Position numbers and translations under genes: made by a program. The notes under the pieces are model-generated. The model was not told the origin of the DNA, made no database searches, and saw nothing but the letters and a program-made list of their open reading frames with translations. From Clostridia bacterium (GTDB lineage: Bacteria > Bacillota > Clostridia > Oscillospirales > CAG-272), in contig JAGBFG010000046.1 of NCBI GenBank assembly GCA_017936565.1, positions 1 through 54,676 on the forward strand: a stretch of 54,676 nt of DNA, written 5' to 3'. Of this stretch, positions 6,985 through 15,202 are shown piece by piece (the first letter of the stretch is position 1; each line of letters opens with the position of its first letter).

Positions 6985-8688
6985 TTAATCAATGGTCGTA
7001 TCAATCTTGAATCTCATAATCTTGCGAAGCGTGTTTTTGGGGAATTCCTCGCTCCGTACTCTGAGCACCGTTATTTTCTTATAGGGAACAGCCGTCTTGT
7101 TGTATTCGTCAATATATGCGTGAAAATAAGCCATGGCATCGGTAATGCCGTTCTTTTCAATAAATTCCTTATCCGGAAAAATCTCCGCAACGATGGCGTT
7201 ATGCTCCATTCCTCTTTTGCTCTTTCCCTCGTATACAACGATATCCTGAACGCCGGGAACGGAAATAAGCTCGTTCTCAATTTCCTCGGGATATACGTTC
7301 TTTCCGTTTGAAAGAATGATAAGATTTTTCTTTCTCCCCGTGATAAAGAGAACGCCGCCCTTGGTCAGCTTGCCGTAATCGCCCGTTCTGAAATATCCTT
7401 CCTCATCAAAGGCTTCTGTTGTTGCTTGCTCGTTCTTGTAATACCCAAGCATAACGTTAGGACCCTTGACGCAGATTTCACCCTCGCCGTCCTCGTTGGG
7501 CTCAACGATTTTTACGACATCCATATCCAGCACGTTGCCAACGCTTCCTTTGACAACGTTGCGGCTTCTGTTTACCGAAATAATGGGAGCGCACTCGGTA
7601 ATGCCGTATCCGTTCAGAACAGAGATGCCAATTCCCTCAAAGAAGGAAATAATATCCTGGTTAATGGGAGCGCCGCCCGTTATAATGGTTTTGATCTCGC
7701 CGCCGAACGCCTCTCTTATCTGCGCAAATACCTTCTTTCTGATATCCATAAGACCAAAGGTAGCTTTTCTGGTAAAGCCGCTGAGCTTCATCATATTTTT
7801 GACGAGCGCTTCCTTGCCTTGATTTCTTAAATTTGCCTGTATTCTGCGATAGAAGGTTTCAAGATAGAGGGGAACTAAAATAAGATGCCCCGGCTTTTCG
7901 GATTTCAGTTCCTTTACAACGTACTTGATGCCGTCGGAAATATACACCTCGGCGCCAATCATCACGTGAGCGATCAGCATAACGGAAGAACCGTATGTAT
8001 GGTGGGGCGGAAGAACCGAAACCGTGTTTTGCGAAAAGTCAACATAGGGAATAACGTCTGCCATATCACGAATAATCGCGTCGGTAGAAAGCATAACGCC
8101 CTTGCCCTTTCCCGTGGTGCCGGATGTGTAGACAAGAAGGGAAAGCTGTTTGTTATCAAACGTCACCTCGCAATAAGGCTTTGGGTTCTTGGAGAATTTC
8201 GCGCGCCCCCTTTCTATCATAGCGTCAAGGCTCTGCTTGCCAAGAGCTCCCAAGAGAACAACGGGCGTTTTCAATCCGCAAAGGGAAGCAATTTCCTTGC
8301 CCTTGGAGGCATTCTCCTCGTCAATAAACAAATAGTCTATGTCCGCGCTCTTGGCTGTGTCTGCCAGATCTGCGGCGCTCCAATCCTTATCAAGCGGAAC
8401 AAGAACTGCGCCAATGAGAAGAGTAGCGTAGTAGGTCACAATAAATTGGTAGGACATTTTTCCAACCACGACAACGTGCCTGTTCTGCATACCGCGAGCG
8501 AGCATTTCAGATGCCAAGGCTCTGACGTCATCTCTGAACGCAATATAGCTGACAGATACCTTTTCCTTGTCGCTTGGCTTTATTCTGTAAGAAAAGGCAG
8601 TTTTCTCGCCATAGGTCTCGGCGGCGTATTCTACAATGTGGCGAATACTCTCAAACTCTTTTTTAGGGTGCATCTGATGCTTGTTCAT
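6985..8688 (-). CDS. AMP-binding acyl-CoA synthetase (long-chain type)
   Basis: The 567-residue enzyme belongs to the adenylate-forming family and activates a carboxylic acid, probably a fatty acid, through an acyl-AMP to acyl-CoA. Visible motifs in order are the phosphate loop LLVYTSGTTGKGKGVMLS, NGYGITECAPIISVN, RTGDYGKL and the hinge GRKKNLIILSNGKNVYPEEIE. The start at MNKHQMHPKK was chosen because the upstream TTG at 8742 falls inside the predicted operator and at the transcript start. It is the first gene of an operon with the MarR regulator and the GtrA protein. Confidence 0.9.
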   Translation of the reverse strand: MNKHQMHPKKEFESIRHIVEYAAETYGEKTAFSYRIKPSDKEKVSVSYIAFRDDVRALASEMLARGMQNRHVVVVGKMSYQFIVTYYATLLIGAVLVPLDKDWSAADLADTAKSADIDYLFIDEENASKGKEIASLCGLKTPVVLLGALGKQSLDAMIERGRAKFSKNPKPYCEVTFDNKQLSLLVYTSGTTGKGKGVMLSTDAIIRDMADVIPYVDFSQNTVSVLPPHHTYGSSVMLIAHVMIGAEVYISDGIKYVVKELKSEKPGHLILVPLYLETFYRRIQANLRNQGKEALVKNMMKLSGFTRKATFGLMDIRKKVFAQIREAFGGEIKTIITGGAPINQDIISFFEGIGISVLNGYGITECAPIISVNRSRNVVKGSVGNVLDMDVVKIVEPNEDGEGEICVKGPNVMLGYYKNEQATTEAFDEEGYFRTGDYGKLTKGGVLFITGRKKNLIILSNGKNVYPEEIENELISVPGVQDIVVYEGKSKRGMEHNAIVAEIFPDKEFIEKNGITDAMAYFHAYIDEYNKTAVPYKKITVLRVRSEEFPKNTLRKIMRFKIDTTID

Positions 8689-8723
8689 AAATTCTTTAAT
8701 TTCAATACCTTTCAAAGCAATAA

Positions 8724-8743
8724 CTTGTTGAGATTTCAACAAG
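8724..8743. promoter_or_regulatory. Operator 1, 20-bp palindrome
   Basis: CTTGTTGA, four bases, TCAACAAG. It lies just downstream of the predicted -10 of the acyl-CoA synthetase promoter, where a bound dimer would block transcription. It is one of two identical half-site pairs. Confidence 0.8.
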
Positions 8744-8751
8744 ATGATAAG

Positions 8752-8780
8752 AGTATATCACAAACTTGTTGAAATGTCAA
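8752..8780 (-). promoter_or_regulatory. Promoter of the acyl-CoA synthetase operon
   Basis: On the minus strand TTGACA is followed after 17 bases by TATACT. The -35 hexamer is part of operator 2, and operator 1 covers the start region. Confidence 0.82.
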
Positions 8781-8784
8781 CAAG
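8765..8784. promoter_or_regulatory. Operator 2, 20-bp palindrome
   Basis: CTTGTTGA, four bases, TCAACAAG, with the same half-sites as operator 1 and centres 41 bases apart, close to four helical turns. It contains the -35 hexamer. The size and symmetry fit a MarR dimer. Confidence 0.8.
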
Positions 8785-8828
8785 CTTTTTGAAAGTTCTC
8801 ATTTTTGCGCCTTTGCTTGCGCAAAATG

Positions 8829-8857
8829 AAAAGGGCTGTCCTTTAAGACAACCCTTA
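8829..8857 (-). terminator. Terminator of the sigma / anti-sigma operon
   Basis: A 10-bp stem (AAGGGxTGTC / GACAxCCCTT), whose central position pairs as G-U only on the minus strand, follows the anti-sigma gene and is trailed by T-rich sequence. Confidence 0.6.
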
Positions 8858-8868
8858 TCTTTATATTT

Positions 8869-10152
8869 TCAATTAAAATCAGAGTCACCGTGATGCCCTT
8901 CGCCGTTGGGGTCTTGCCAATGTTCATCGTCATCTTCCCAAGGGAAGCCCTCGTTATTATCGTGGGAAGGGGAGCTTTGCGTACCGCCGTTCCCATCGGA
9001 GCCTTGCCCGTGTTGGCGGTCATTCTCGTCCTCTTCGGGATTTTGGCTTGGTTGAGAGCCTTCGCCGTTTTCACCAGAGGGGTTGAAATTCGGCAGATTG
9101 CTATCTGCCTTTACCACCTCGCCCGTTTTACAGTCCACTTCAAATTCATAGGGAAGGATAGTATCCTTCAACCAGAGAGAAACCTTGTAGACCATTTTTC
9201 TTTCGCCGTTTTCGCGCTGATATGCTGCCCTTACAAGATACCATCTGACGTCATCCTCGCTGACATTTATCGCCGCAAGAAGCAAATCCAAGGCTTCATC
9301 CTGCTTGACAAAGCCGCCAACGCTTCCGCTGGAAACATCTTTATCAAAGGCGTCACCCTCGTCTTCCTTTTTCGGTCTTGTGGAATATATCAGATTGAGC
9401 TCCTTAATAGACATATCGGCAAAATCGGGAGCGTCCTCTTCGTCATAATCATCCATATCCTCAACCATTTTATCAACAAGGTACATTTTGCCGACGGAAA
9501 CGCCGTTATCCTCGGCTCTTTGCTTTAACTCCTCGCTCACCTTTACGCTCTGCGCGATGATGGAGCATTCCATTCCCGTGTTTTGAAACACGGTGTTTAT
9601 CTTGCCCGTAATATCACTTAAAAGCGTATTTGTCTTTTCATCATTCTTCGCATCCACGCTTATTAAAATGGAATTGGAGTCCTCGGTAAGATACCCGTTT
9701 ACGTACATAGAGCCGACAATAGCGGAAAGAGCAGTGTCCATATCTACGCTTTCCAACTTCAAGCTCGCGAGTATGGCTTCCGCGTCCTCGTTTTTCGCCA
9801 AGCATTTTACAACGCGGTTTTGGTTATCCATTTGAAGCTCGATGCTCGGATTTACGTCAAGGTAAACGAAGGTTTCCGCATCGCCAAGCGTAGCGACTTC
9901 GCCACGCGGAACAAATAAACCGACCCCGAGCCCCGAAAGAAAGAGCATAAGGCAAACGGCGCAAGCCGCTACTCGTTTGAGCATCATATTAAATTGCGGG
10001 CGACTTGCGGGCGACTGTATAACCTTTTCGGCAGGAACCGAGGCAGGAAGCTGCGCTTCCTTTTCACAGGAAGCCAAAATCTTCGATTGAAGAGAGGGCG
10101 TCTCGGATGCGAAAGCCGCGGTAATTTTATTTTTTAAGCTCCGTTTTTTCAC
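8869..10152 (-). CDS. RsgI-like anti-sigma factor
   Basis: The 427-residue protein has a short cytoplasmic N-terminus, one membrane segment near residues 58-80 (LKRVAACAVCLMLFLSGLG) and an extracellular part that opens with VYLDVNPSIELQMDNQNRVV, the signature of the middle domain of RsgI-type anti-sigma factors. A PepSY-like repeat follows near residue 300. The last 70 residues are low complexity, rich in Asp, Glu, Gly, Asn and His. It starts three bases after the ECF sigma gene and almost certainly holds that sigma factor. The cytoplasmic arm is not a clear classical anti-sigma fold, so the binding mode is open. Confidence 0.82.
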   Translation of the reverse strand: MKKRSLKNKITAAFASETPSLQSKILASCEKEAQLPASVPAEKVIQSPASRPQFNMMLKRVAACAVCLMLFLSGLGVGLFVPRGEVATLGDAETFVYLDVNPSIELQMDNQNRVVKCLAKNEDAEAILASLKLESVDMDTALSAIVGSMYVNGYLTEDSNSILISVDAKNDEKTNTLLSDITGKINTVFQNTGMECSIIAQSVKVSEELKQRAEDNGVSVGKMYLVDKMVEDMDDYDEEDAPDFADMSIKELNLIYSTRPKKEDEGDAFDKDVSSGSVGGFVKQDEALDLLLAAINVSEDDVRWYLVRAAYQRENGERKMVYKVSLWLKDTILPYEFEVDCKTGEVVKADSNLPNFNPSGENGEGSQPSQNPEEDENDRQHGQGSDGNGGTQSSPSHDNNEGFPWEDDDEHWQDPNGEGHHGDSDFN

Positions 10153-10155
10153 CTG

Positions 10156-10728
10156 TTACTCCTCCTTTTCCTTGATCTGCGCTTGCAGCCTTTTCATAGC
10201 GCGATTGTATTTAGAAAGCACCGTGGATAGCGGCTTGTCTAAAAGCTTGGCAATTTCTCTGTGTTTAAGACCTGAAACAATATGTAGGGTAATAATCTCT
10301 CGTTCTTCCTCGGTCAAAAGACGCAGTATCTGCCGCAGAAACTCGCTGTTAATGATGTTTTCGGCAAAAGCTCCGCCGTCTGACTCAATCTCAGGCGTTT
10401 TGTCAAGCGAAACAAATCTTTGCTTTTTACGATACTGTCGGCGGATAAGGTTCATTTCAATTGTAAAGATCCACGCAAGCGGCTTGCCTTGTGGCTTATA
10501 CTGCTTCGCGCTTTTCCATATCTGCACGAACGTGTCTTGGGTAATATCCTCCGCATCCTCTTTGCTTGCGGTTTTGGAGAGGGCATACGCGTAAATGTCC
10601 GTTCCTATTAGCTCGTAGAGGGGACCCATAGCGGAAACCTCGCCGCAAGACATTTTTGCGATGAGCTTTTCTGTCTTGGCGTCTCTACTGATGACCGCTT
10701 CTTCTGTCAGAGCGCATACGGTAAGCAC
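10156..10728 (-). CDS. ECF-type RNA polymerase sigma factor
   Basis: The 190-residue protein contains region 2 (TASKEDAEDITQDTFVQIWKSA, then PLAWIFTIEMNLIRRQYRK) and region 4 (LTEEEREIITLHIVSGLKHREIAKLLDKPLSTVLSKYNRAMKRL) with nothing between but a linker, as in ECF factors. It uses a GTG start with AGGGG upstream. It is immediately followed by its presumed membrane anti-sigma factor. The promoter it recognises cannot be read; the promoter of its own gene looks like sigma-A. Confidence 0.92.
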   Translation of the reverse strand: MLTVCALTEEAVISRDAKTEKLIAKMSCGEVSAMGPLYELIGTDIYAYALSKTASKEDAEDITQDTFVQIWKSAKQYKPQGKPLAWIFTIEMNLIRRQYRKKQRFVSLDKTPEIESDGGAFAENIINSEFLRQILRLLTEEEREIITLHIVSGLKHREIAKLLDKPLSTVLSKYNRAMKRLQAQIKEKEE

Positions 10729-10767
10729 GGCTGTTATCCCCTTTCATCCTTCATAATGATCCATTTG

Positions 10768-10796
10768 ATTGTAGCATAAAAGGGGATAAAAAGCAA
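10768..10796 (-). promoter_or_regulatory. Promoter of the ECF sigma gene
   Basis: TTGCTT, 17 bases, TACAAT with an extended -10 (ATGC before the hexamer). The bases between closely match two other promoters in the window. A small AT-rich stem-loop at about 10786-10802, AAAAAGCA and its complement, may end the upstream lipoprotein transcript. Confidence 0.72.
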
Positions 10797-10817
10797 TGCT
10801 TTTTCTTATTTTATCTT

Positions 10818-12071
10818 TTATTCAGCCGCTTTTTCCTCTGTTTCAATGACGCTTCCGTTCAGCTCGGCTTCTAAAATCGCTCCGCTGAATGCCTCAACAA
10901 CAAGCGTATACACGTCACCCTCAACGGTTTCAACGGTAACGGAGAAGATAGCGCCGTTTTCCGTTCTGTGGAGCTCAACGTCCGTCTTCTTCAAGCTCTT
11001 TTCCGAAATAGCAAGCTCCGCTAATACGCTCTTCAAAATTTCGCCGCGGTTCAAGGGCTTATTTTGGCTCTCTTCGTCTTTGTGCTCATCCTTGTGCTCG
11101 TCCTTGCCAAAGATGCCGTTCATAATATGATCCTTAAAGCCCTCTATATCAATCTCGTGCTTGTTGCAGAAATCGTCAATAAAGCTCTCGGGGTCAAACT
11201 CCTCATATTCCTCGCTCTCGGTTTCAAGGATTTCTCCGCTCTTGGCGTCAACGGTTATTTCATATTCCATACCGTCATAAACGAACTCTACCTCGTAGAG
11301 CATCTTGCCATCGTCTCTGGTGATACGGACATGGGGCATAGTGACGTCGTTGGGCGTAATTTCAAGGCTTTCAAGCGCGGTGTTAAGCGCCTCTTCCTTG
11401 CCAACGTAAGCGTCCTTTACAGCCTTTCCGACCTTCTTGAAGTGCTCCTTCAATTCGTCCGAGGTCTCTTCCAGCATAATGCCCAGATCATTCACCTTAA
11501 GAGAAGCAAGCTCTTCCTCGGAAAGCTCGGGAAATTCCTCTCTGATTTTTTCAATCAGGTGCGCCTTTCCTTCGGAAATGTTATACTTTTTGGCTATTTT
11601 ACCGATTTCCTCTTCTACCTTTTCTTCCAGCTCGTCAAGCTCTTGCTCAATCACCGATGCCTTCTTGCCGTGCTTCTCAAAAGCCTTGTTTATCTTTTCA
11701 TTTACCTTTTCGGAAATCTCAATCATTTTTTTCTCAACGGAAATGAGAACAGAGCTTTCCTCACCTTCCAGATAGCCCTTTTCTTCCATCTTGTCAACAA
11801 TGTCTTCTACAACCTCTTCGTAGTTCACACCTTCAAGAACAAGCTCCTTTACAACCTCTTCACCGTCCTCGTTGGTGGCTTCAACCGCGATAACCGTGTC
11901 ATCCTCTCTGACGTATATACGGACACCGGGGTTGACATCAAGCGTGAATACCGCGGCAGCGTTTGCCTTTTCCGCGGCAAGCCCGTCGCCCGTGCTTGCG
12001 ATATCGCACCCAACCAGAGAGGCTGCCAAAAGTACGATTACCAGTGTAAATGCTACTAATACCTTTTTCAT
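10818..12071 (-). CDS. Secreted lipoprotein with RsgI-like middle domain and two PepSY-like repeats
   Basis: The 417-residue product has a lipoprotein signal peptide (MKKVLVAFTLVIVLLAASL) with lipobox LVGC, so it should be anchored outside the membrane. It then has VFTLDVNPGVRIYVREDDTV, matching the same domain in the neighbouring anti-sigma factor, a long Glu/Lys-rich helical part and two PepSY-like segments (around residues 240-290 and 355-410). A short DEHKDEHKDEE repeat lies between them. The start was placed at MKKVL because AAAGGAAA precedes it and it gives a proper signal peptide. It lacks a cytoplasmic arm, so it cannot hold a sigma factor itself; a role in sensing with the adjacent system is inferred. 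Confidence 0.78.
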   Translation of the reverse strand: MKKVLVAFTLVIVLLAASLVGCDIASTGDGLAAEKANAAAVFTLDVNPGVRIYVREDDTVIAVEATNEDGEEVVKELVLEGVNYEEVVEDIVDKMEEKGYLEGEESSVLISVEKKMIEISEKVNEKINKAFEKHGKKASVIEQELDELEEKVEEEIGKIAKKYNISEGKAHLIEKIREEFPELSEEELASLKVNDLGIMLEETSDELKEHFKKVGKAVKDAYVGKEEALNTALESLEITPNDVTMPHVRITRDDGKMLYEVEFVYDGMEYEITVDAKSGEILETESEEYEEFDPESFIDDFCNKHEIDIEGFKDHIMNGIFGKDEHKDEHKDEESQNKPLNRGEILKSVLAELAISEKSLKKTDVELHRTENGAIFSVTVETVEGDVYTLVVEAFSGAILEAELNGSVIETEEKAAE

Positions 12072-12131
12072 GATTATGTTTCCTTTCTTTGTGTCCTTTT
12101 GGACCTTTTCACTTAAATAATCAACCAAGAG

Positions 12132-12182
12132 GGCGTTTTATCGCAAGAAAAAAGAAAAAAATCAAAATTTTTTTCAAACGCC
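12132..12182. other. Long AT-rich inverted repeat between divergent genes
   Basis: Outer arms GGCGTTT / AAACGCC enclose an inner perfect stem of GAAAAAAAT with ATTTTTTTC around four loop bases. It lies between the lipoprotein gene and the plus-strand promoter at 12192 and could be a terminator-like element or an operator for either side. Confidence 0.5.
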
Positions 12183-12191
12183 GCTTCTCCC

Positions 12192-12220
12192 TTGACAAAA
12201 GCGGCAAAAAAAGGTATAAT
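12192..12220 (+). promoter_or_regulatory. Consensus promoter of the DUF5058 operon
   Basis: TTGACA, 17 bases, TATAAT, about 40 bases before the first gene. Both hexamers match sigma-A perfectly. Confidence 0.88.
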
Positions 12221-12261
12221 TTTCCATATATCATTTTTATATGAACGGAAAGGAAGCATCA

Positions 12262-13053
12262 ATGGAATTTCACATCAATCATCCCATTATTTTCGTCATT
12301 GTTGCTGTGATTGTAGCCGCGGTGTTGGCGCAATCGGTTTATTTTTTAGTGAAGGCTGTGAAGCGCGCTAAGGAAAAAGGTATGGATATGACGAAAATCA
12401 AAAAAACGGTACGCTCTGCCGCTATTTTTACGATTGCCCCTGCGGTTTCTATCGTCATTGCCGTCATCTCACTTTCTCAGTCCTTGGGCATTCCGCTTCC
12501 TTGGCTTCGGCTTTCGGTTGTCGGCTCCTTGTCTTATGAGGCGATTGCCGCCGCAAACGCGGCGTCGGGTATGGGGAAAAGCCTTGCTGACTTTGTTGGA
12601 AATATGGACGCTTCGTCCTATATCTCCATTACCATTGTTATGACGGTCTCCATTATGGTCGGTATTTGGCTTGTGCCTGTTTTGAGCAAGGAAATCAAAA
12701 ACGGTCTTGTCAGCTTTGAAAAGAAGGACGCCAAATGGAGCGGTCTTTTGCAAAACGCGCTGTTTTTGGGTATGATTTCTGCCTTCGTCGGTTACGTCTT
12801 CTGCGATATAGGCAGACTCTGGCAGTCCGAGGGCGGCATCTTTACCAACAGCAAGGGCGAGCAGTTCACCGCAACCTCGGGGCTTGTTCCTGTTCTGGTT
12901 ATGCTCATTTCCGCCTTGCTTATGGTCCTTTGCGGGCTTCTGATGAAAAAATTGAAATGGAAATGGCTCAATGATTATGCCTTGCCATTGAGTATGGTTA
13001 TCGGTATGGCTGTTGCCATTCCCCTGACTTCTTGGTTAGGAGGTGCCTTATAA
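12262..13053 (+). CDS. DUF5058 family membrane protein
   Basis: The 263-residue protein has about seven hydrophobic segments and resembles the DUF5058 family, including the central LGIPLPWLRLSVVGSLSYEAIAA. The family has no proven function. The start MEFHINHPI follows GGAAAGGAAG. Its stop overlaps the start of a second membrane protein by one base, and a membrane-anchored M20 peptidase follows. This arrangement suggests a two-subunit permease feeding peptides or amino acid conjugates to the hydrolase; that is inference from context. Confidence 0.75.
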   Translation: MEFHINHPIIFVIVAVIVAAVLAQSVYFLVKAVKRAKEKGMDMTKIKKTVRSAAIFTIAPAVSIVIAVISLSQSLGIPLPWLRLSVVGSLSYEAIAAANAASGMGKSLADFVGNMDASSYISITIVMTVSIMVGIWLVPVLSKEIKNGLVSFEKKDAKWSGLLQNALFLGMISAFVGYVFCDIGRLWQSEGGIFTNSKGEQFTATSGLVPVLVMLISALLMVLCGLLMKKLKWKWLNDYALPLSMVIGMAVAIPLTSWLGGAL

Positions 13054-13724
13054 TGAAAAACAACGAAAAATTGTCTTATATAGATTCAGTCCATAGAGAC
13101 GGTACTATATGGAATTTGGCAATGATGGTTATTCTCTTGCTCTTTCCTGTGGCCCTTTGCTTCATCTTTGATGCCACTCCCAGCTGGGCGGGTGTCTGGC
13201 GGGGGCTTTTGGCAACTGCGCCTATGTATTGGGCGGTTGGCGTTGTTGAAACCGTCACATACATTCCGATGCTTGGCGTTGGCGGCTCGTATCTTTCCTT
13301 TGTAACGGGGAACATCTCCAACCTGAAGCTCCCCTGCGCCTTGAACGCTATGGAAAACGCAGAGGTGAAAGCCCAAAGCGAAGAGGGCGAAATCATTTCT
13401 ACCGTTGCCATTGCCGTTTCTTCCATTGTCACCACCGTCATTATTATCTTGGGCGTTGTCCTGATAGTACCCCTGAACCCCATTTTGTCCTCGCCTGTTA
13501 TCAAGCCCGCCTTTGACCAGATGCTTCCCGCGCTCTTTGGGGCGCTTGGCGTTGTCTTTGTGTCGAAGAATATCAAATTAGCAGCAGCGCCTGTCATTCT
13601 CATGCTGCTTCTCTTTGTGTTTGTACCCGCTCTTAACGCAGGCACCGTTGGCATTATGGTTCCTGTTGGTGTTATATTCACCCTGATTTATGCCAGAATA
13701 TTGTATAAAAGGAATTGGATTTAA
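13053..13724 (+). CDS. Membrane protein, likely partner of the DUF5058 protein
   Basis: The 223-residue protein has about six hydrophobic segments and a conserved-looking loop, TVTYIPMLGVGGSYLSFVTGN. I do not recognise a characterised family. The AGGAGG ribosome binding site lies inside the end of the DUF5058 gene and the two genes share one base, so they are almost surely translated together and may form one complex. The M20 peptidase gene starts five bases after it. Confidence 0.7.
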   Translation: MKNNEKLSYIDSVHRDGTIWNLAMMVILLLFPVALCFIFDATPSWAGVWRGLLATAPMYWAVGVVETVTYIPMLGVGGSYLSFVTGNISNLKLPCALNAMENAEVKAQSEEGEIISTVAIAVSSIVTTVIIILGVVLIVPLNPILSSPVIKPAFDQMLPALFGALGVVFVSKNIKLAAAPVILMLLLFVFVPALNAGTVGIMVPVGVIFTLIYARILYKRNWI

Positions 13725-13728
13725 GCAA

Positions 13729-15174
13729 ATGATAGGATTTTATATCGCTCTTGCGTGCTTGGGACTGCTTTTGGCGTTTCTCTGTTTGATTTTGATAAGA
13801 GCCGCCGCCTTCAAGCCCAAGGCAGAGCAAGCAAGAGCCTTTCCAAAAGAGGTCTTTGACGCGCAAGAGGCAGTCGACAGCCTGCAAAAACTGGTACGCT
13901 GCAAAACAGTCTCCCGTATCAATAGGGAAGAGGAAGAGGACGGGGAGTTTGAAAAATTATACGCGCTTTTACCCGAATTATATCCCTATGTATATAAGAC
14001 CTGTGAAGAGATGCGCCTGCCTGATCGCGCATTGCTCTTTCGTTGGAAGGGCAAAGCCGAAGGAAAGCCATCTGTCCTGATGGCGCATTTTGACGTGGTG
14101 CCTGTGGACGAGGCGCTATGGGAAAAGCCGCCCTTTGAGGGCGTGATTGAAGACGGATGCCTGTGGGGCAGAGGAACGCTTGACACAAAGGTCACCTTCA
14201 ACGGTATCTTAACGGCGGCGAACACGCTGATAAAAGAGGGATTCGTCCCCGAAAACGATATCTACCTCGCCTTTTCGGGTGGGGAAGAGATAAACGGCAA
14301 GGGCGCCTGCCATATCGTCGACTACTTTAAGGAAAAGGGCATTGAGCTCTCTATGGTGGTGGACGAGGGGGGCGCTGTGGTGGAAAAGGTGTTCCCGGGG
14401 GTAAAGAAGCCCTGCGCTATGGTGGGTATTGCCGAAAAGGGTATGCTCAATCTTGCCTATCGAACCGCCTCTTCGGGCGGTCACGCATCCGCTCCCAAGC
14501 CGCACACACCTGTTGGCGTGCTTGCAAGAGCCTGCTGCAAGGTGGAAAACTACCCGTTTGCCGCGCATATCACAAAGCCCGTGGCGGAAATGTTTGACAC
14601 TCTTGGTCGCCACTCTTCCTTTGTCTACCGTATTATTTTTGCAAACCTTTGGTGTTTTAAGCCCCTTTTGGACCTGTTGGCGAAAAAAAGCGGCGGCGAA
14701 ATGAACGCCTTGCTTCGCACCACCGTCGCCTTCACCCAGATGGAAGGAAGCCAAGCACCCAACGTCATTCCCCCTTCCGCCTCGATGCTTTCCAATATAC
14801 GCATTAACCCTGCGGATACGATGGAAAGCGTTGTTGCCCACATTCAAAAAACAGTTGACGACGAGGCTGTTACATTAGAGGTCATGGGCGGTATGAACCC
14901 CAGCCGTATTTCGCAAACCGATTGCGAGGGCTATCGTCGAGTGGAAAATGCCATTTCGGGCACCTGGCAGGGCTGTATTGTGACGCCCTATTTAATGGTG
15001 CAATGCTCGGACAGCCGCCATTACGGCGCCATTTCCGATAAGGTATACCGTTTTTCCGCTATGGATTTAACGAGCGAGGAACGCGCCACCATTCACGGCA
15101 ACAATGAAAAAATCCGCTTGGAAACGGTGGGTAAGGCGGTGGAATTTTTCCTTCGTCTTATTCGTCAGTGCTGA
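13729..15174 (+). CDS. Membrane-anchored M20 family metallopeptidase
   Basis: The 481-residue protein begins with one membrane segment (MIGFYIALACLGLLLAFLCL) and continues with an M20 zinc peptidase of the carboxypeptidase S / PM20D1 type. Ligand motifs are visible: MAHFDVVPVDE, GRGTLDTK, SGGEEINGKGA and a late histidine in CSDSRHYG. The dimerisation domain begins near GMLNLAYRTASSGGHAS. Such enzymes hydrolyse peptides or N-acyl amino acids. The orientation of the catalytic part across the membrane cannot be decided. It closes the operon with the two membrane proteins. An ATG at 13690 was rejected for lack of a ribosome binding site. Confidence 0.88.
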   Translation: MIGFYIALACLGLLLAFLCLILIRAAAFKPKAEQARAFPKEVFDAQEAVDSLQKLVRCKTVSRINREEEEDGEFEKLYALLPELYPYVYKTCEEMRLPDRALLFRWKGKAEGKPSVLMAHFDVVPVDEALWEKPPFEGVIEDGCLWGRGTLDTKVTFNGILTAANTLIKEGFVPENDIYLAFSGGEEINGKGACHIVDYFKEKGIELSMVVDEGGAVVEKVFPGVKKPCAMVGIAEKGMLNLAYRTASSGGHASAPKPHTPVGVLARACCKVENYPFAAHITKPVAEMFDTLGRHSSFVYRIIFANLWCFKPLLDLLAKKSGGEMNALLRTTVAFTQMEGSQAPNVIPPSASMLSNIRINPADTMESVVAHIQKTVDDEAVTLEVMGGMNPSRISQTDCEGYRRVENAISGTWQGCIVTPYLMVQCSDSRHYGAISDKVYRFSAMDLTSEERATIHGNNEKIRLETVGKAVEFFLRLIRQC

Positions 15175-15202
15175 AAAAATAATTGTTTAGAAAGGAAAGC
15201 AT

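Noticed and set aside
11064..12059. 331-codon plus-strand frame opposite the lipoprotein gene
   Set aside because: The lipoprotein strand has a signal peptide, ribosome binding site and domain matches; the antisense frame has none.
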